DNA of 64,000 bases from Pyrinomonadaceae bacterium (GTDB lineage: Bacteria; Acidobacteriota; Blastocatellia; Pyrinomonadales; Pyrinomonadaceae), in NCBI GenBank assembly GCA_019694355.1, contig JAIBCB010000003.1, positions 1-64,000 of the forward strand. Direction: 5' to 3'. A model generated the notes under the pieces. The model did not search any database and had not been told where the DNA came from. It saw nothing but the letters and a program-made list of their open reading frames with translations. Shown one piece after another: positions 9,028 to 17,723 of this stretch. Made by a program: the position numbers and the translations under genes. Within the stretch, counting starts at the first letter, position 1. Each line of letters begins with the position of its first letter.

Positions 9028-9489
9028 TTAGATCCAACGGCGGACACTTGAAAGAAGCTCTTCATAGTCCTTGCCGAACTTCGAACGCAGAATGCGTTCT
9101 TCCGCCTTGATCTGGAATTGCGTCATATAGCCGACAAACCCTGCCAAGAGAAGAATCGAGAGAGCGTTTGCAAGATACAAAGACCAGGCCGTAAGGATCA
9201 GCAGCATTCCAAGATACATCGGGTTTCGCGTGATGCGATAAATGCCGCTTCGCACGACGCTCGAAGCCTTGTCGGGCGACATTGGATCGACCGTGGTCCC
9301 GCTGCGGCGAAATGCAAGAAAACCGCTCACCACCGCAAGGATGCCGACTCCGGCGGCAAACAGCGAGAAATACGGCTGAGCCGGCATTACAAAGTTCGCC
9401 GCCGGCAATAGCCAGTAAGCGCCGAACATCATTAGCGCAAAGCCGATCACGACGATGAGCGGCGGGATCTTCAGCTCAAGCCAACGCAT
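9028..9489 (-). CDS. Isoprenylcysteine carboxyl methyltransferase-family membrane protein
   Basis: A 153-residue integral membrane protein with four or five hydrophobic segments. The C-terminal half has the family's SAM-binding region: G-I-Y-R-I-T-R-N-P-M-Y-L-G, then a late E-E-R-I-L-R-S-K-F-G-K-D-Y. Bacterial members methylate small lipophilic or phospholipid substrates rather than prenylated proteins. The substrate is not predictable from sequence. Confidence 0.85.
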   Translation of the reverse strand: MRWLELKIPPLIVVIGFALMMFGAYWLLPAANFVMPAQPYFSLFAAGVGILAVVSGFLAFRRSGTTVDPMSPDKASSVVRSGIYRITRNPMYLGMLLILTAWSLYLANALSILLLAGFVGYMTQFQIKAEERILRSKFGKDYEELLSSVRRWI

Positions 9490-9553
9490 AATCCCTCATA
9501 CGCAGCAAAAAAGAATGCAAATGCCTCCGGCTCTTATCACCGAAGGCTTTTAC

Positions 9554-10294
9554 TTACACACAGGCTATCGACGGAAAGCCGTATTTGACGAGCCAGGCAT
9601 TGTTCTCGGACGCGATCTGCTGCGAACATTCTTTGTCGCGGCGAAATGTTACGTTCGTCTTGTAAGCCTTCACATTCGCGATATATCTTGGATCAAGGGC
9701 ACCGAATATGCTCGGGCTTGGAACATTTGCGACCGCCTCGGCAGTACCCTCGTCAACGTAATCCGCTAAACCTTGATCACCGGTGGGTTTCCAATATGTC
9801 CCGCCCATCGCACCGTGTGTGCCGAAATAGAACTTCTCGGTATAGACGGTCGGCGGGCTATACTTCGTCCCGTCATTGCCAAAGCTCATTCTTGATCTTG
9901 CGGCCGGGTCGCGGCGGATATGCAGGACATTTGCGACGTTGTTCGGGATATACTCAGCGTCATACGCCAAATGGCGATCGACACAGTCGAACAAGACCAT
10001 TGCGTGAACCGGAATGTTCAGCCTTTTCAGATTACTTGCTATTACAACCGCGCCGAGGGCCCCGCGGCTGTACCCTGTGAGCAGGATCTTTTGGTTCGGC
10101 TGGGCATTGTGATATTTGCGAATGTAATTCATTCCCATTGCGATCGCTTCGGGCAGGCCGCCGCCAGGGCCGATCGGGCCGCGGGAATAGTTGTCATCCC
10201 CGCACATTTGATTAACAAAGCTGTTCTTAAAGTCACGAGCGTATTCCGCGTTCGACGTGGGGCCGGTGCCATCTATCCCAAATAAAATTGCCAT
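9554..10294 (-). CDS. DUF2235/Tle1-like alpha/beta hydrolase
   Basis: A 246-residue protein. I chose the ATG at 10294 because an AGGAG sits 9 bases upstream; 14 further in-frame residues upstream are then leader. It opens with a strand plus G-I-D-G-T-G, has the nucleophile elbow G-Y-S-R-G (Ser76), an acidic pair in L-F-D-C-V-D (Asp103, Asp106), and F-G-T-H-G-A-M-G-G with a candidate catalytic His160. This order resembles DUF2235 hydrolases such as T6SS Tle1 phospholipases. There is no signal peptide, no VgrG/Hcp partner and no obvious immunity gene nearby, so an effector role is only a possibility. Confidence 0.6.
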   Translation of the reverse strand: MAILFGIDGTGPTSNAEYARDFKNSFVNQMCGDDNYSRGPIGPGGGLPEAIAMGMNYIRKYHNAQPNQKILLTGYSRGALGAVVIASNLKRLNIPVHAMVLFDCVDRHLAYDAEYIPNNVANVLHIRRDPAARSRMSFGNDGTKYSPPTVYTEKFYFGTHGAMGGTYWKPTGDQGLADYVDEGTAEAVANVPSPSIFGALDPRYIANVKAYKTNVTFRRDKECSQQIASENNAWLVKYGFPSIACV

Positions 10295-10533
10295 TATCTT
10301 GATCTCCTGAATGATCTTATCCTTCGAGGCAAACATCTGGCGCAGGTCATGGTGTGCAGGGTTTGTCGAAGTTTGATGAGATGAAAAGTGCTGTCAACGC
10401 GCTAACCACCCGGCTCGGTCAGCCGGGATCCTGCCGTATCTGCAATTTCAAAACTCAATATTGGACGTAAGTCTGGATCGTTTTTTGCACAAGCCGATGT
10501 AAATCTGTTCGACGATCTTCTACCCTTCCAAAA

Positions 10534-10770
10534 TCATGGCAACGGGCCGATCCTTGAGAACCACGGCTCCCTCCCCAGCAAAGCCGACCAGACCAGGTTG
10601 AAACCAAGAACCGCGACTGCAGGGCCGACGATCCAACCATAGCCGCCGTCAAGATATGCGAAATAAAGGACAGCGATGCCGACCGCGCAAAGAAACGCCC
10701 CAAACACACCGGAGATGATCCGGTATGTTCGCCGCGAATAATACGCCGTGCCGTTCTTCTCTTGATCCAC
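10534..10770 (-). CDS. Small two-helix membrane protein
   Basis: A 78-residue protein with a charged N-terminus and two hydrophobic helices (about residues 19-40 and 46-66). No family recognised. It follows the phosphotriesterase-family gene by 29 bases on the same strand. The composition (hydrophobic helices plus Arg/Lys-bounded ends) makes it a credible membrane protein rather than a chance frame. Confidence 0.5.
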   Translation of the reverse strand: MDQEKNGTAYYSRRTYRIISGVFGAFLCAVGIAVLYFAYLDGGYGWIVGPAVAVLGFNLVWSALLGREPWFSRIGPLP

Positions 10771-10799
10771 AGTTCGGCCACCTAGGCATTGAAGTTATG

Positions 10800-11912
10800 C
10801 TATTTCATTTTCTTTTTCTGTTTTACAACAGAACGCGGTGCCGTAAACGTGAGCACACTGCGCGGATTTTCTTCCATTATCGTCTTGATCACATCGTCGC
10901 TGACGCCTTTTGCTTTGAGGCCTGGGATGATTATGTCGTGGATGTACGTATAACCGCCGCCGCCGTTCACCTTAAGCTGCGACGGGATACAGACATCGTG
11001 CGAGAGGATCATCTGCTTTGCATGTCCCGCTTGGATCATCGCAAAAATACTCTCAATACGCTGTTCATCTGCCTTCTTTGGGAGCGGAGCCAGGCCCATA
11101 AAATCCCATTCGACATAGACGCCGCGATCAAATAGAGCCTCCATCGTTTTTACGTCGCGACCGCCTGTATGCGACATCACAACGTGATGCAGATCGACGC
11201 CTTCCGACTCGATAATGTCGAGCACCTGCAGCATTTCATCGAGCGGTTCGAAATTGTGAATGGACATCGGCGCGCCCGTAAGGCGTGAGGCCCTGGCACT
11301 CGCCCGAACACTCTTTAGCTCGTTGGGCGTGAGCGGTTTGCCGACCACGCCGACCTCGCCGATGATCCCCGAGCGAATGTCCGTTCCCTGCGCGCCGACG
11401 GCAATGTCGCGAACGATGATCTCTGTCAGCTGCTCGAGCGAGAGCTTGTCCATATCCGGCGGATGCAGCTGCCGCATATAAAAGCCCGAGCCCATCACAA
11501 CGTTCAGGCCGGAGGCACGTGAGACAAGCTTGAGCGCGAGCGGATCGCGCATCAGCCCGAATTGCGAAACATCGACGATGGTCCCGCCGCCGATATTCTT
11601 GAAATCCATAATGGCGCCGAGAGATTGATCGAACGAAGTCAACCCCTGTCGCTTCTTTGGGTCGGTCGGCGGCGGCTCGATCACCGTAATGTTGGTCGGA
11701 GCCGGGAACATCGGCGGCGGCGGTTTGAAGTTTATAAAGATATGCTCGTGCATCAGTGTTGTCCCAAGGGCCGAGGGTTCGATCGGGCCCATTACGGTCA
11801 GCACTTTACCCGAAAGGTTCGGGATCTTTGGCAGGCGTTGTGCCGGCGTTTGAAGGATAAAGCCTGCGTTAATGAAAACAAATGAGAGCAATAGCGTCAG
11901 AAGCTTTTTCAT
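10800..11912 (-). CDS. Phosphotriesterase-family (amidohydrolase superfamily) secreted hydrolase
   Basis: A 370-residue protein with a signal peptide (residues 1-25, ending T-P-A-Q). It has the binuclear-metal TIM-barrel signature: M-H-E-H near residue 55, I-G-E-V-G with the metal-bridging Glu, H-N-F as the first later His, V-M-S-H-T-G-G, and the final Asp in L-S-H-D-V. Family members hydrolyse lactones and organophosphates. The bridging residue is Glu rather than carboxylated Lys, as in phosphotriesterase homology proteins, favouring lactone- or ester-like natural substrates. A 16-bp palindrome sits just upstream of the start. Confidence 0.85.
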   Translation of the reverse strand: MKKLLTLLLSFVFINAGFILQTPAQRLPKIPNLSGKVLTVMGPIEPSALGTTLMHEHIFINFKPPPPMFPAPTNITVIEPPPTDPKKRQGLTSFDQSLGAIMDFKNIGGGTIVDVSQFGLMRDPLALKLVSRASGLNVVMGSGFYMRQLHPPDMDKLSLEQLTEIIVRDIAVGAQGTDIRSGIIGEVGVVGKPLTPNELKSVRASARASRLTGAPMSIHNFEPLDEMLQVLDIIESEGVDLHHVVMSHTGGRDVKTMEALFDRGVYVEWDFMGLAPLPKKADEQRIESIFAMIQAGHAKQMILSHDVCIPSQLKVNGGGGYTYIHDIIIPGLKAKGVSDDVIKTIMEENPRSVLTFTAPRSVVKQKKKMK

Positions 11913-11922
11913 AGTTCGACAT

Positions 11923-11938
11923 ATTGTTTCGAAACAAT
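11923..11938. promoter_or_regulatory. 16-bp perfect palindrome upstream of the phosphotriesterase-family gene
   Basis: ATTGTTTCGAAACAAT is a perfect palindrome ending 10 bases before the start codon at 11912. Its size, central CG and position suggest a repressor operator. No transcription-factor gene is adjacent, so the regulator is unknown. Confidence 0.5.
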
Positions 11939-12085
11939 GAGCTGAAAGGTATTTTTATGCGGCCGCAGGACCGCAAAGGTTCACCGTTCAGTCATCCATT
12001 CGATCGAGTTAGCTAAAATGGATCGCGCGTATTGTAGCATCAGAAGTTGTTGGGCAAAAACGCTTCGAAATGTCTGTGTCTTCGG

Positions 12086-13168
12086 CTATTTATTGTTCTC
12101 GATCGACTCAATGATCTTTAGCCCATCGACCATCGGCTTGTATTCGGATACAGGACCCCGCGGACGCCCCCAGATCGAGAATAGATGTCCGAGCATCTTC
12201 GGCGAATCCTGCTTATAGCTGTACTCGAGAAGCATTTGCAAAGCGTTCGGATCACGCCAGCTTGTCGGCAGTACACGAAAGCCCTTTTCGATGAACATCG
12301 GAATGGATGGATAGCCGTCTTTCATCGGTTCGTAGTGCCAAGGAGCGATGATGATGTCCTTTGGGATCATATCGACCGCCGCCGCAGTTCCGTTCTTTGA
12401 CGCTTCCCATTCGCCCCAACCAATACTGTTCGCGTCGATCAGCCGGTCGCCCCACATTATCATTTCAACCTTTTGCTTCTTGACCAGATGATCGTAAATG
12501 TCATTGATCGCCTTTGCATAGAGTTTTCCCGGGTCTTTTCCTTTTGTCGACGGCGACTTATCCGAACCGAGCAGAAAGACCTCATCGGCTCCGATATGAA
12601 AAGCATCGGCCTGAAAACCGTCAATGATCTCGTCCAACAGCTTGAAAACGATCTTGTACACCTTCGGATTGGTCACGTCCCATTCGCGGCAATAGAGACC
12701 TTCGTTATTCGGAAACGCGCCCGGTGTCAGATCGAATTCCGGATACTTCGTCAGCAGCGGGAATGTCGTCTTGGCCCACGATTGATGCCCGATGGTCTGA
12801 AACTCCGGAATTACCCGAATGCCGTTTCGGCGGCTTTCCGCCGCAAACTTTCGGGCACCTGCCTTTGTGATCTGTTTATCGTCCTGCCGCAGTTCGGGAT
12901 GCGACTTGAACTTGTAGTGATAATCGACCTCGAGAACGATGAAATTGATGCCCTGTGCGGCCAGTTTTGGCAGTTCACCTGCGAGGGCTTCAAGATCTTC
13001 GTCGTTATTAAAATCGAGCAGATGAATGCCCTTCCATTTCTTCAAGGGCATCTTCGAGTCAGCGTGCTTTGTTCGTGATTGTGCCGAAAGGCTATACGAC
13101 GCGAAAAGCAACAGTGCGATCAAGACCAAGAGTGAACCGCTCCGAAAAGATGAGTGAATGATAGCCAT
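12086..13168 (-). CDS. GH20-like beta-N-acetylhexosaminidase
   Basis: A 360-residue secreted protein with a signal peptide (residues ~11-30, ending S-L-S-A-Q). It carries the GH20 catalytic motif as H-I-G-A-D-E (191-196), the usual Asp-Glu pair for substrate-assisted catalysis. Upstream are R-V-I-P-E-F and I-G-H-Q-S-W, matching the barrel strands of the family. It is shorter than typical GH20 enzymes and seems to lack the accessory GH20b domain, starting directly in the barrel with K-K-W-K-G-I-H. It would release terminal GlcNAc/GalNAc outside the cytoplasm. Substrate is inferred from family only. Confidence 0.8.
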   Translation of the reverse strand: MAIIHSSFRSGSLLVLIALLLFASYSLSAQSRTKHADSKMPLKKWKGIHLLDFNNDEDLEALAGELPKLAAQGINFIVLEVDYHYKFKSHPELRQDDKQITKAGARKFAAESRRNGIRVIPEFQTIGHQSWAKTTFPLLTKYPEFDLTPGAFPNNEGLYCREWDVTNPKVYKIVFKLLDEIIDGFQADAFHIGADEVFLLGSDKSPSTKGKDPGKLYAKAINDIYDHLVKKQKVEMIMWGDRLIDANSIGWGEWEASKNGTAAAVDMIPKDIIIAPWHYEPMKDGYPSIPMFIEKGFRVLPTSWRDPNALQMLLEYSYKQDSPKMLGHLFSIWGRPRGPVSEYKPMVDGLKIIESIENNK

Positions 13169-13231
13169 ACGTTTTGAAGAGAGAGAGTTCGATAAGGCCG
13201 ATCCGCGTGAAAGTCGTTATCGAAGCTCAAG

Positions 13232-13819
13232 TTAGTCCTCTGCCAAGGATCGTTCGATACGGCGGTCAGGGACGAGCCAGATCAATGCGACCGCGACGTA
13301 GAGAACCTGCGCCACCCATGGCGCAAAGAACGAAGCGATCGTGCCGACCGCATACATCGCAGGAGAAACCTTGCCCTTCCAATCCCCGCCGATCGCGGTC
13401 TTCAACGCCGAGTCTTCACCATCGGCTCGGATGATCGCTGCTTGGAGGATCACCCAAGCCACCGCTGCGGCAAGCAGTACAAATCCATACAAAGCGGTCG
13501 GCCACACACCAAAATGATTCTCGCCCATCCAGCCCGTAACAAAAGGAAATAGCGAGAGCCAGAACAACAAATGAAGGTTCGCCCAAAGCACCCCGCCCGT
13601 TACACGCGTCGCGGTATGCAGCATATGGTGATGATTGTTCCAATAAATACCGACGTAAACAAAGCTGAGCAGATAGCTCAAGAACGCCGGTACGAGCGGT
13701 GCCAAAGTCTCGATGCTGTCGCCGTGCGGGATCTTCAACTCCAGGACCATGATCGTGATTATGATCGCGATCACACCGTCGCTAAACGCTTCGAGCCGAT
13801 TTTTACCGATGCTTGCCAT
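13232..13819 (-). CDS. TMEM175-family (DUF1211) potassium channel-like protein
   Basis: A 195-residue protein from the ATG at 13819; an upstream in-frame start at 13906 adds a basic stretch unlike the family. The signature R-L-E-A-F-S-D-G-V-I-A-I appears at residues ~8-19 of helix 1, which in this family lines the ion path. About six hydrophobic helices follow, with N-N-H-H-H near helix 3. Bacterial TMEM175 proteins form leak-type potassium channels in the inner membrane. It is a monocistronic gene. Confidence 0.88.
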   Translation of the reverse strand: MASIGKNRLEAFSDGVIAIIITIMVLELKIPHGDSIETLAPLVPAFLSYLLSFVYVGIYWNNHHHMLHTATRVTGGVLWANLHLLFWLSLFPFVTGWMGENHFGVWPTALYGFVLLAAAVAWVILQAAIIRADGEDSALKTAIGGDWKGKVSPAMYAVGTIASFFAPWVAQVLYVAVALIWLVPDRRIERSLAED

Positions 13820-14024
13820 ATGGAGTTTTGCCCTGGTTCTGGCTAAAGATGCCCAGATCGCAAAAAAAAGTCGCCGATCAACAAAAATATGTCGGATTTT
13901 CACCAACGGATACGCAATATTACTACGGAAGGTGTCTTATTCGACAATATGCGCGGCTTAAGAACGTCGCGGGATGGGATAGATAGACTGAACGCGATCC
14001 CCAAATAGAGTGAGGTAAAATTAA

Positions 14025-14504
14025 ATGAACTGGCCATGGGACAGAAAGATCGACAGAAATAGTCTGATCGAAACATTGAACAAGGTATCCAAACTCATAA
14101 AGTTCTATGAACAATATAAGTTTGGTTGGGAATATCTGATACCGACCTGCGTACACGAGAAGATCCTGAACGCCGCCAGAGCGATCAAACGCGGCGAAGA
14201 CTTTCAGGTTTACTACGCCGAGATGAAGGACGTGTACGAGGCGATCCAGGTTCTCAACCAAAAGGACGTTGCAAACCGGCCCGATGTAGCCGCAAAAGCA
14301 TACGGCCAGCTCTTAAAATCGCTCGGGACGGTCATCGGTGCTCTGCCGCCGCCGGCAAGCTATTATTCTCAGCCTCTAACGCTGCTTGGCGGAAAGTTTC
14401 AGGCGACGGTAAAGGTTTTGATGCCGTCGGCTCACGGCAGCGGACTCGATGGGGATCTTCAGGATTTCCTCCACGGCGGACAGAAGTTCATCAACGGAGT
14501 TTAG
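14025..14504 (+). CDS. Hypothetical protein, helical
   Basis: A 159-residue soluble protein with no family I recognise. The first ~85 residues are amphipathic helical text (K-V-S-K-L-I-K-F-Y-E-Q-Y-K-F-G-W and A-E-M-K-D-V-Y-E-A-I-Q-V-L). The second half is Gly/Pro-richer, with P-P-P-A-S-Y-Y and a late G-S-G-L-D-G-D-L-Q. It has a GTGAGG ribosome site. There is no signal peptide or membrane segment, and it has no same-strand partner. Confidence 0.5.
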   Translation: MNWPWDRKIDRNSLIETLNKVSKLIKFYEQYKFGWEYLIPTCVHEKILNAARAIKRGEDFQVYYAEMKDVYEAIQVLNQKDVANRPDVAAKAYGQLLKSLGTVIGALPPPASYYSQPLTLLGGKFQATVKVLMPSAHGSGLDGDLQDFLHGGQKFINGV

Positions 14505-14711
14505 GCTTCGAACGTTCTTCGTGTGATCAAAACTCGCCGTTTCGCCCTTACGCCCGCTGACCTGTTGGACGACAGCTTTCTTCGACACGCCTCTAACTTA
14601 CAAAAGTTGGAGGCGGCGGCGGTTCTGCCTGCGTCAACGGTGCCCCGTGAATTCCGGTCCATTCCACCACAAAGTGCTCACGCAGAGTAACGATCAAGTC
14701 TTGCCTTATCA

Positions 14712-15383
14712 TTAGCTGTCTCTGCGGATCTCCTTAACGCCCTGCGTATCTCGGAGACTGTCGATCAGAGCGGCCACCTTGTCCGGAGTGACTCGATCTA
14801 CAGTCAACTGAACGATCTCTGTCTGCTCATCACCCGGCTGGAAAACGATGCTCTGCATATGCAGATCCGCAGATTCGATCGCGGACTCGAGTGAAGACAG
14901 CGTGAATTCTGTGCGCTCGATGGTCAGCGTAAGCGTCCGTGGCCGGCGGTTCAAAAATAGGTGCCTTTCGAGAGGTTTGACCGCGAGCAGAATGAACAGC
15001 ACCACGAACGTTGCCGCGACCGCCGCAAGATATAGCCCGCCGCCGGTTGCGAGGCCGATCGCAGCGACCGCCCAAAGACTTGCTGCCGTCGTAAGGCCGT
15101 GCACGATCTCCTTTCGCAGGATGATCGTACCGGCCCCGAGAAAACCGATACCGCTGACCACCTGGGCAGCAACGCGCGAGGGATCAAGAACCACATTCTG
15201 ATGGCCAAGCACGTCCGCAAAGCCGTATGCCGAGACGAGCATAAAGACCGCTGAGCCGACGGCCACCAGCATATGGGTCCGCAATCCGGCCCCGCGTTCG
15301 AGCCGCTCGCGGTCCAAGCCGACCACGCTGCCCAAAAGAGCGGCCAACAGCAAACGAATTGCGATCTCCTGGTAGCTGATCAT
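14712..15383 (-). CDS. MgtC/SapB-family membrane protein
   Basis: A 223-residue protein with the MgtC N-terminal signature: A-A-L-L-G-S-V-V-G-L-D-R-E, G-L-R-T-H-M-L-V-A-V-G-S, and G-I-G-F-L-G-A-G-T-I-I. About five transmembrane helices fill residues 1-140. The last ~80 residues form a soluble ACT-like domain. Family members act in growth under low magnesium and, in pathogens, modulate ATP synthase. The role in a free-living organism is open. The gene is likely monocistronic. Confidence 0.92.
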   Translation of the reverse strand: MISYQEIAIRLLLAALLGSVVGLDRERLERGAGLRTHMLVAVGSAVFMLVSAYGFADVLGHQNVVLDPSRVAAQVVSGIGFLGAGTIILRKEIVHGLTTAASLWAVAAIGLATGGGLYLAAVAATFVVLFILLAVKPLERHLFLNRRPRTLTLTIERTEFTLSSLESAIESADLHMQSIVFQPGDEQTEIVQLTVDRVTPDKVAALIDSLRDTQGVKEIRRDS

Positions 15384-15416
15384 CTCCGAACCGTCAGAAT
15401 TTAGTATCGCACGATC

Positions 15417-15791
15417 TTAGCCGCCCGCACCCGAAGACCTCACCTCGACAAGGTAGCTAACGAGCTTTTTGATCTTACCGGCATGCATATCAAAAACATC
15501 GCAAAAGACGATATTGAGGAACGTGCCGTCATCTTTTGGGGCAACGACGCTGCCTTCGGCGACGACCTTATCATCTTCCTCGATAAGCCGATCGACCGTT
15601 ATCTTCGGCGCGGTTTCCCGGCTGAACCCCTCATCAACGATGTGTCCGCTAAAGGCCTCCTTCCCAACGGTGTGAAACATCCCGGGAATGATCCATTCAA
15701 CATCGTCTGTCAGGCAAGAAAGGATCAACTCGCGATCCATCCTGCCAAAACCGTCCATATATGCCGTTACAGTTTCTTTATTTTTTGTCAT
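15417..15791 (-). CDS. SnoaL-like / NTF2-fold protein
   Basis: A 124-residue protein with the small-cone fold pattern: N-terminal helix with Y-M-D-G-F-G-R-M-D, then L-T-D-D-V-E-W-I-I-P-G-M, a middle F-S-G-H, and terminal beta strands with F-C-D-V-F-D-M. This matches SnoaL-like nuclear-transport-factor-2 family proteins, which bind small hydrophobic ligands or act as polyketide-cyclase-like enzymes. No specific substrate can be assigned. It lies 13 bases downstream of the RidA-like gene. Confidence 0.8.
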   Translation of the reverse strand: MTKNKETVTAYMDGFGRMDRELILSCLTDDVEWIIPGMFHTVGKEAFSGHIVDEGFSRETAPKITVDRLIEEDDKVVAEGSVVAPKDDGTFLNIVFCDVFDMHAGKIKKLVSYLVEVRSSGAGG

Positions 15792-15804
15792 AGAAAAGGA
15801 TAGT

Positions 15805-16305
15805 TTACTTTCGCTTCTTTGTCCGCTGCGGGATCACAGCTTCGACCGTGACCTCGATCATCAGCTCGGGGCGAAACAGCGAGACCACCTGAAACAGATT
15901 TGCCGCCGGCGGATCCTTCTCCGGCAAATAGTGCGTGCGGCACTCGCGCAGATCCGCCAGATGGCTCATATCCGTCACGAACATATCTGTCCTTATGACG
16001 TCCTTGAACGTGAGTCCGACCGATGCGAGTGCTTCGCGGATATTATCGAAGACCTGTGTGCACTGTGCTTTGAAATCGCCTTTGCCTACGATCTCGCCCT
16101 TGCTGTCCATCGCAACCTGTCCGGAAATTACAACAAGCTGTCCGACGGGAGCGACCACCACATGCGAGTAACCATGAGCCGGAGGAAGCGTCTTCGGGTT
16201 GAGAGCTCGATAACCTTTTTGCTGCCCGAACGCAGAAGCAGAAAAGCCGAACGCGATCAAACAAAGCGTGATCGCCATAAATGTCTTTCTATTTAGATTA
16301 CTCAT
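15805..16305 (-). CDS. Secreted RidA/YjgF-family protein
   Basis: A 166-residue protein with an N-terminal signal peptide (residues ~8-27, ending A-F-G-Q) in front of a RidA fold. Typical text includes V-I-S-G-Q-V-A-M-D, Q-V-F-D-N-I-R-E-A-L and a terminal I-E-V-T-V-E-A-V-I-P. RidA hydrolyses reactive enamine/imine intermediates in the cytoplasm. A predicted export signal places this member in the periplasm, so it is probably not the canonical deaminase. The active-site Arg usual near R-x-x-D-M-F is present as I-R-T-D-M-F. Confidence 0.82.
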   Translation of the reverse strand: MSNLNRKTFMAITLCLIAFGFSASAFGQQKGYRALNPKTLPPAHGYSHVVVAPVGQLVVISGQVAMDSKGEIVGKGDFKAQCTQVFDNIREALASVGLTFKDVIRTDMFVTDMSHLADLRECRTHYLPEKDPPAANLFQVVSLFRPELMIEVTVEAVIPQRTKKRK

Positions 16306-16323
16306 ACATTACATCTGAGGTTT

Positions 16324-16764
16324 CTAGGCCCGCCATTCCCAAACTTCACCGGCGTCGGCATCTTCAGCGGTTCCGACGATCGAAAAGCCTAGACGCCGAA
16401 GGATCTTGGTTGAAGCATTCTCCTCCTGAAGGGTGAATGCCTTTAGCCCGATCTCGGGCGAATGATCGCGTGCGATCGCAACAAGAGACGCCGTTGTACG
16501 AGATGCAAACCCTTGGCCTTGCTCGCTCTCTAGAGTGTAATAGGCTATCTCCACAAACCCATCTTTCGGCGCACCCACGAAAGCACCGCCGCCAACCGCC
16601 CGGCCATCAGCGACCGCGATGTATCCTATCCACGGAGGCTCAAAGCCAATGCGTCCAAATAGATCAGCGGTCGCCCGGCAGTTCGCAGTGAGTTCTTCTG
16701 ACATCTCGGAGACAGCGGTGATAGGATCGCCATTCTGATCGCATGAAACGAGCGAGAAATTCAT
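16324..16764 (-). CDS. GNAT-family N-acetyltransferase
   Basis: A 146-residue protein from the ATG at 16764, chosen because it avoids overlap with the upstream reductase gene. The acetyl-CoA region reads E-Q-G-Q-G-F-A-S-R-T-T (a variant of Q-x-x-G-x-A) after strand I-A-Y-Y-T-L. It is followed by T-L-Q-E-E-N-A-S-T-K-I-L-R-R-L-G-F, the typical GNAT C-terminal text. Substrate unknown; it resembles RimJ/RimL-type small-molecule or protein acetyltransferases. Confidence 0.85.
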   Translation of the reverse strand: MNFSLVSCDQNGDPITAVSEMSEELTANCRATADLFGRIGFEPPWIGYIAVADGRAVGGGAFVGAPKDGFVEIAYYTLESEQGQGFASRTTASLVAIARDHSPEIGLKAFTLQEENASTKILRRLGFSIVGTAEDADAGEVWEWRA

Positions 16765-16768
16765 AAGT

Positions 16769-17290
16769 TTATGTGCCGACCGCGTATTCACTTTGCACAA
16801 GCCCGCTCTTGTAGTGTTCTGTTCGAATGTGCTCTAGCTTGATGTCGTTCTGCAACGGGCCGAAAAGCGGAATGCCCGTTCCGATGAGCACCGGAACGCG
16901 CGTAACAATGATGCGGTGGATCATACCTGCCTGCAAAAAGCGTTGAATCGTGATCCCGCCATCGACGTAGATGTGCTCGATACCGCGTTCGGCAAGCGTA
17001 GAAACGATCTCAGCGGGTTCTCCCGACAACTGCTCCACAGCTGCCTCCGGCGGCAGCGTCGGCAACGGCCGTGTGCTGAGCACAAACACGGGCTTCTCTC
17101 CGTACGGCCACGAACCGAATCCTAGTACCGTCTCAAAAGTATTCCGCCCCATGACAAAAGCATCGACCGTGGCAATGAACTCATCGTACCCGTGGGCCTC
17201 ACCGCCACCTTCGTGGAGAAAATCAAGCTCGCCGTTCGTTCTCGCTATAAAGCCGTCCAGGCTTGTGCCGATAAACACAGATGCTTTCAT
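16769..17290 (-). CDS. Dihydrofolate reductase-family (RibD C-terminal-like) protein
   Basis: A 173-residue protein from the ATG at 17290, supported by an AAGGAAG ribosome site and by the standard opening K-A-S-V-F-I-G-T-S-L-D-G-F-I-A. Other family text is V-M-G-R-N-T-F-E-T-V, K-P-V-F-V-L-S-T-R and I-Y-V-D-G-G. These are NAD(P)H-binding reductases of the RibD-C/DHFR fold. Such stand-alone members usually have unknown substrates and are not the essential folA. Confidence 0.88.
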   Translation of the reverse strand: MKASVFIGTSLDGFIARTNGELDFLHEGGGEAHGYDEFIATVDAFVMGRNTFETVLGFGSWPYGEKPVFVLSTRPLPTLPPEAAVEQLSGEPAEIVSTLAERGIEHIYVDGGITIQRFLQAGMIHRIIVTRVPVLIGTGIPLFGPLQNDIKLEHIRTEHYKSGLVQSEYAVGT

Positions 17291-17363
17291 CGCGGTGTTC
17301 TTCCTTTGCCGATTCGATACGCTGATCAGCTCCGGCGGTTTTACGCGGCAGCCTACTCTAAGC

Positions 17364-17711
17364 TCACAGAGCAGCAGGCCGCGCGTGCCGAGGCTCATAA
17401 ACGCCAAGCTTGCCGCCGCCGGGCAGAGTAATTTGTGTAAGCCTGCCCCAACGTTGCTCCTGTACGGCGGTGGTCGTCACGCCCTGTTGCTGCATCTCCG
17501 CAATAAACGCTTCGATGTCCTCGCACATTAGAAAGACCTCGTGAACGTCATTCTTTTCTGAAGGGTGAATAGCCGCCTCAGCGGGCGGCAGCCCAAAGAT
17601 CAGCCAGCCTCCGCCTACATCCACATTCGGCAGTTTTAACGTATCACGCAAGAACGCTCGATCTGCTTCGGGATCAGTGCTGTAGATAACAATGTGCGCG
17701 CCATTGATCAT
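17364..17711 (-). CDS. VOC-family (glyoxalase/bleomycin-resistance fold) protein
   Basis: A 115-residue protein with a paired beta-alpha-beta-beta-beta fold: I-N-G-A-H-I-V-I-Y-S-T-D at the start, E-V-F-L-M-C-E-D-I-E-A at the second module, and G-K-L-G-V-Y-E-P at the end. Metal ligands are plausible at His (residue 6) and Glu near the C-terminus. Substrate unknown. The second VOC gene lies 12 bases upstream on the same strand, so they are likely a pair. Confidence 0.85.
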   Translation of the reverse strand: MINGAHIVIYSTDPEADRAFLRDTLKLPNVDVGGGWLIFGLPPAEAAIHPSEKNDVHEVFLMCEDIEAFIAEMQQQGVTTTAVQEQRWGRLTQITLPGGGKLGVYEPRHARPAAL

Positions 17712-17723
17712 CTTGTGCCTCCT

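Noticed and set aside
10340..10530. A tRNA or small RNA in the gap before the two-helix membrane protein gene
   Set aside because: Short palindromes such as GGCTCGGTCAGCC are present, but no cloverleaf or terminator can be drawn.
14376..14588. A minus-strand 70-codon gene overlapping the hypothetical gene at 14025
   Set aside because: The plus-strand gene has a ribosome site and better protein character; the minus frame mostly overlaps it.
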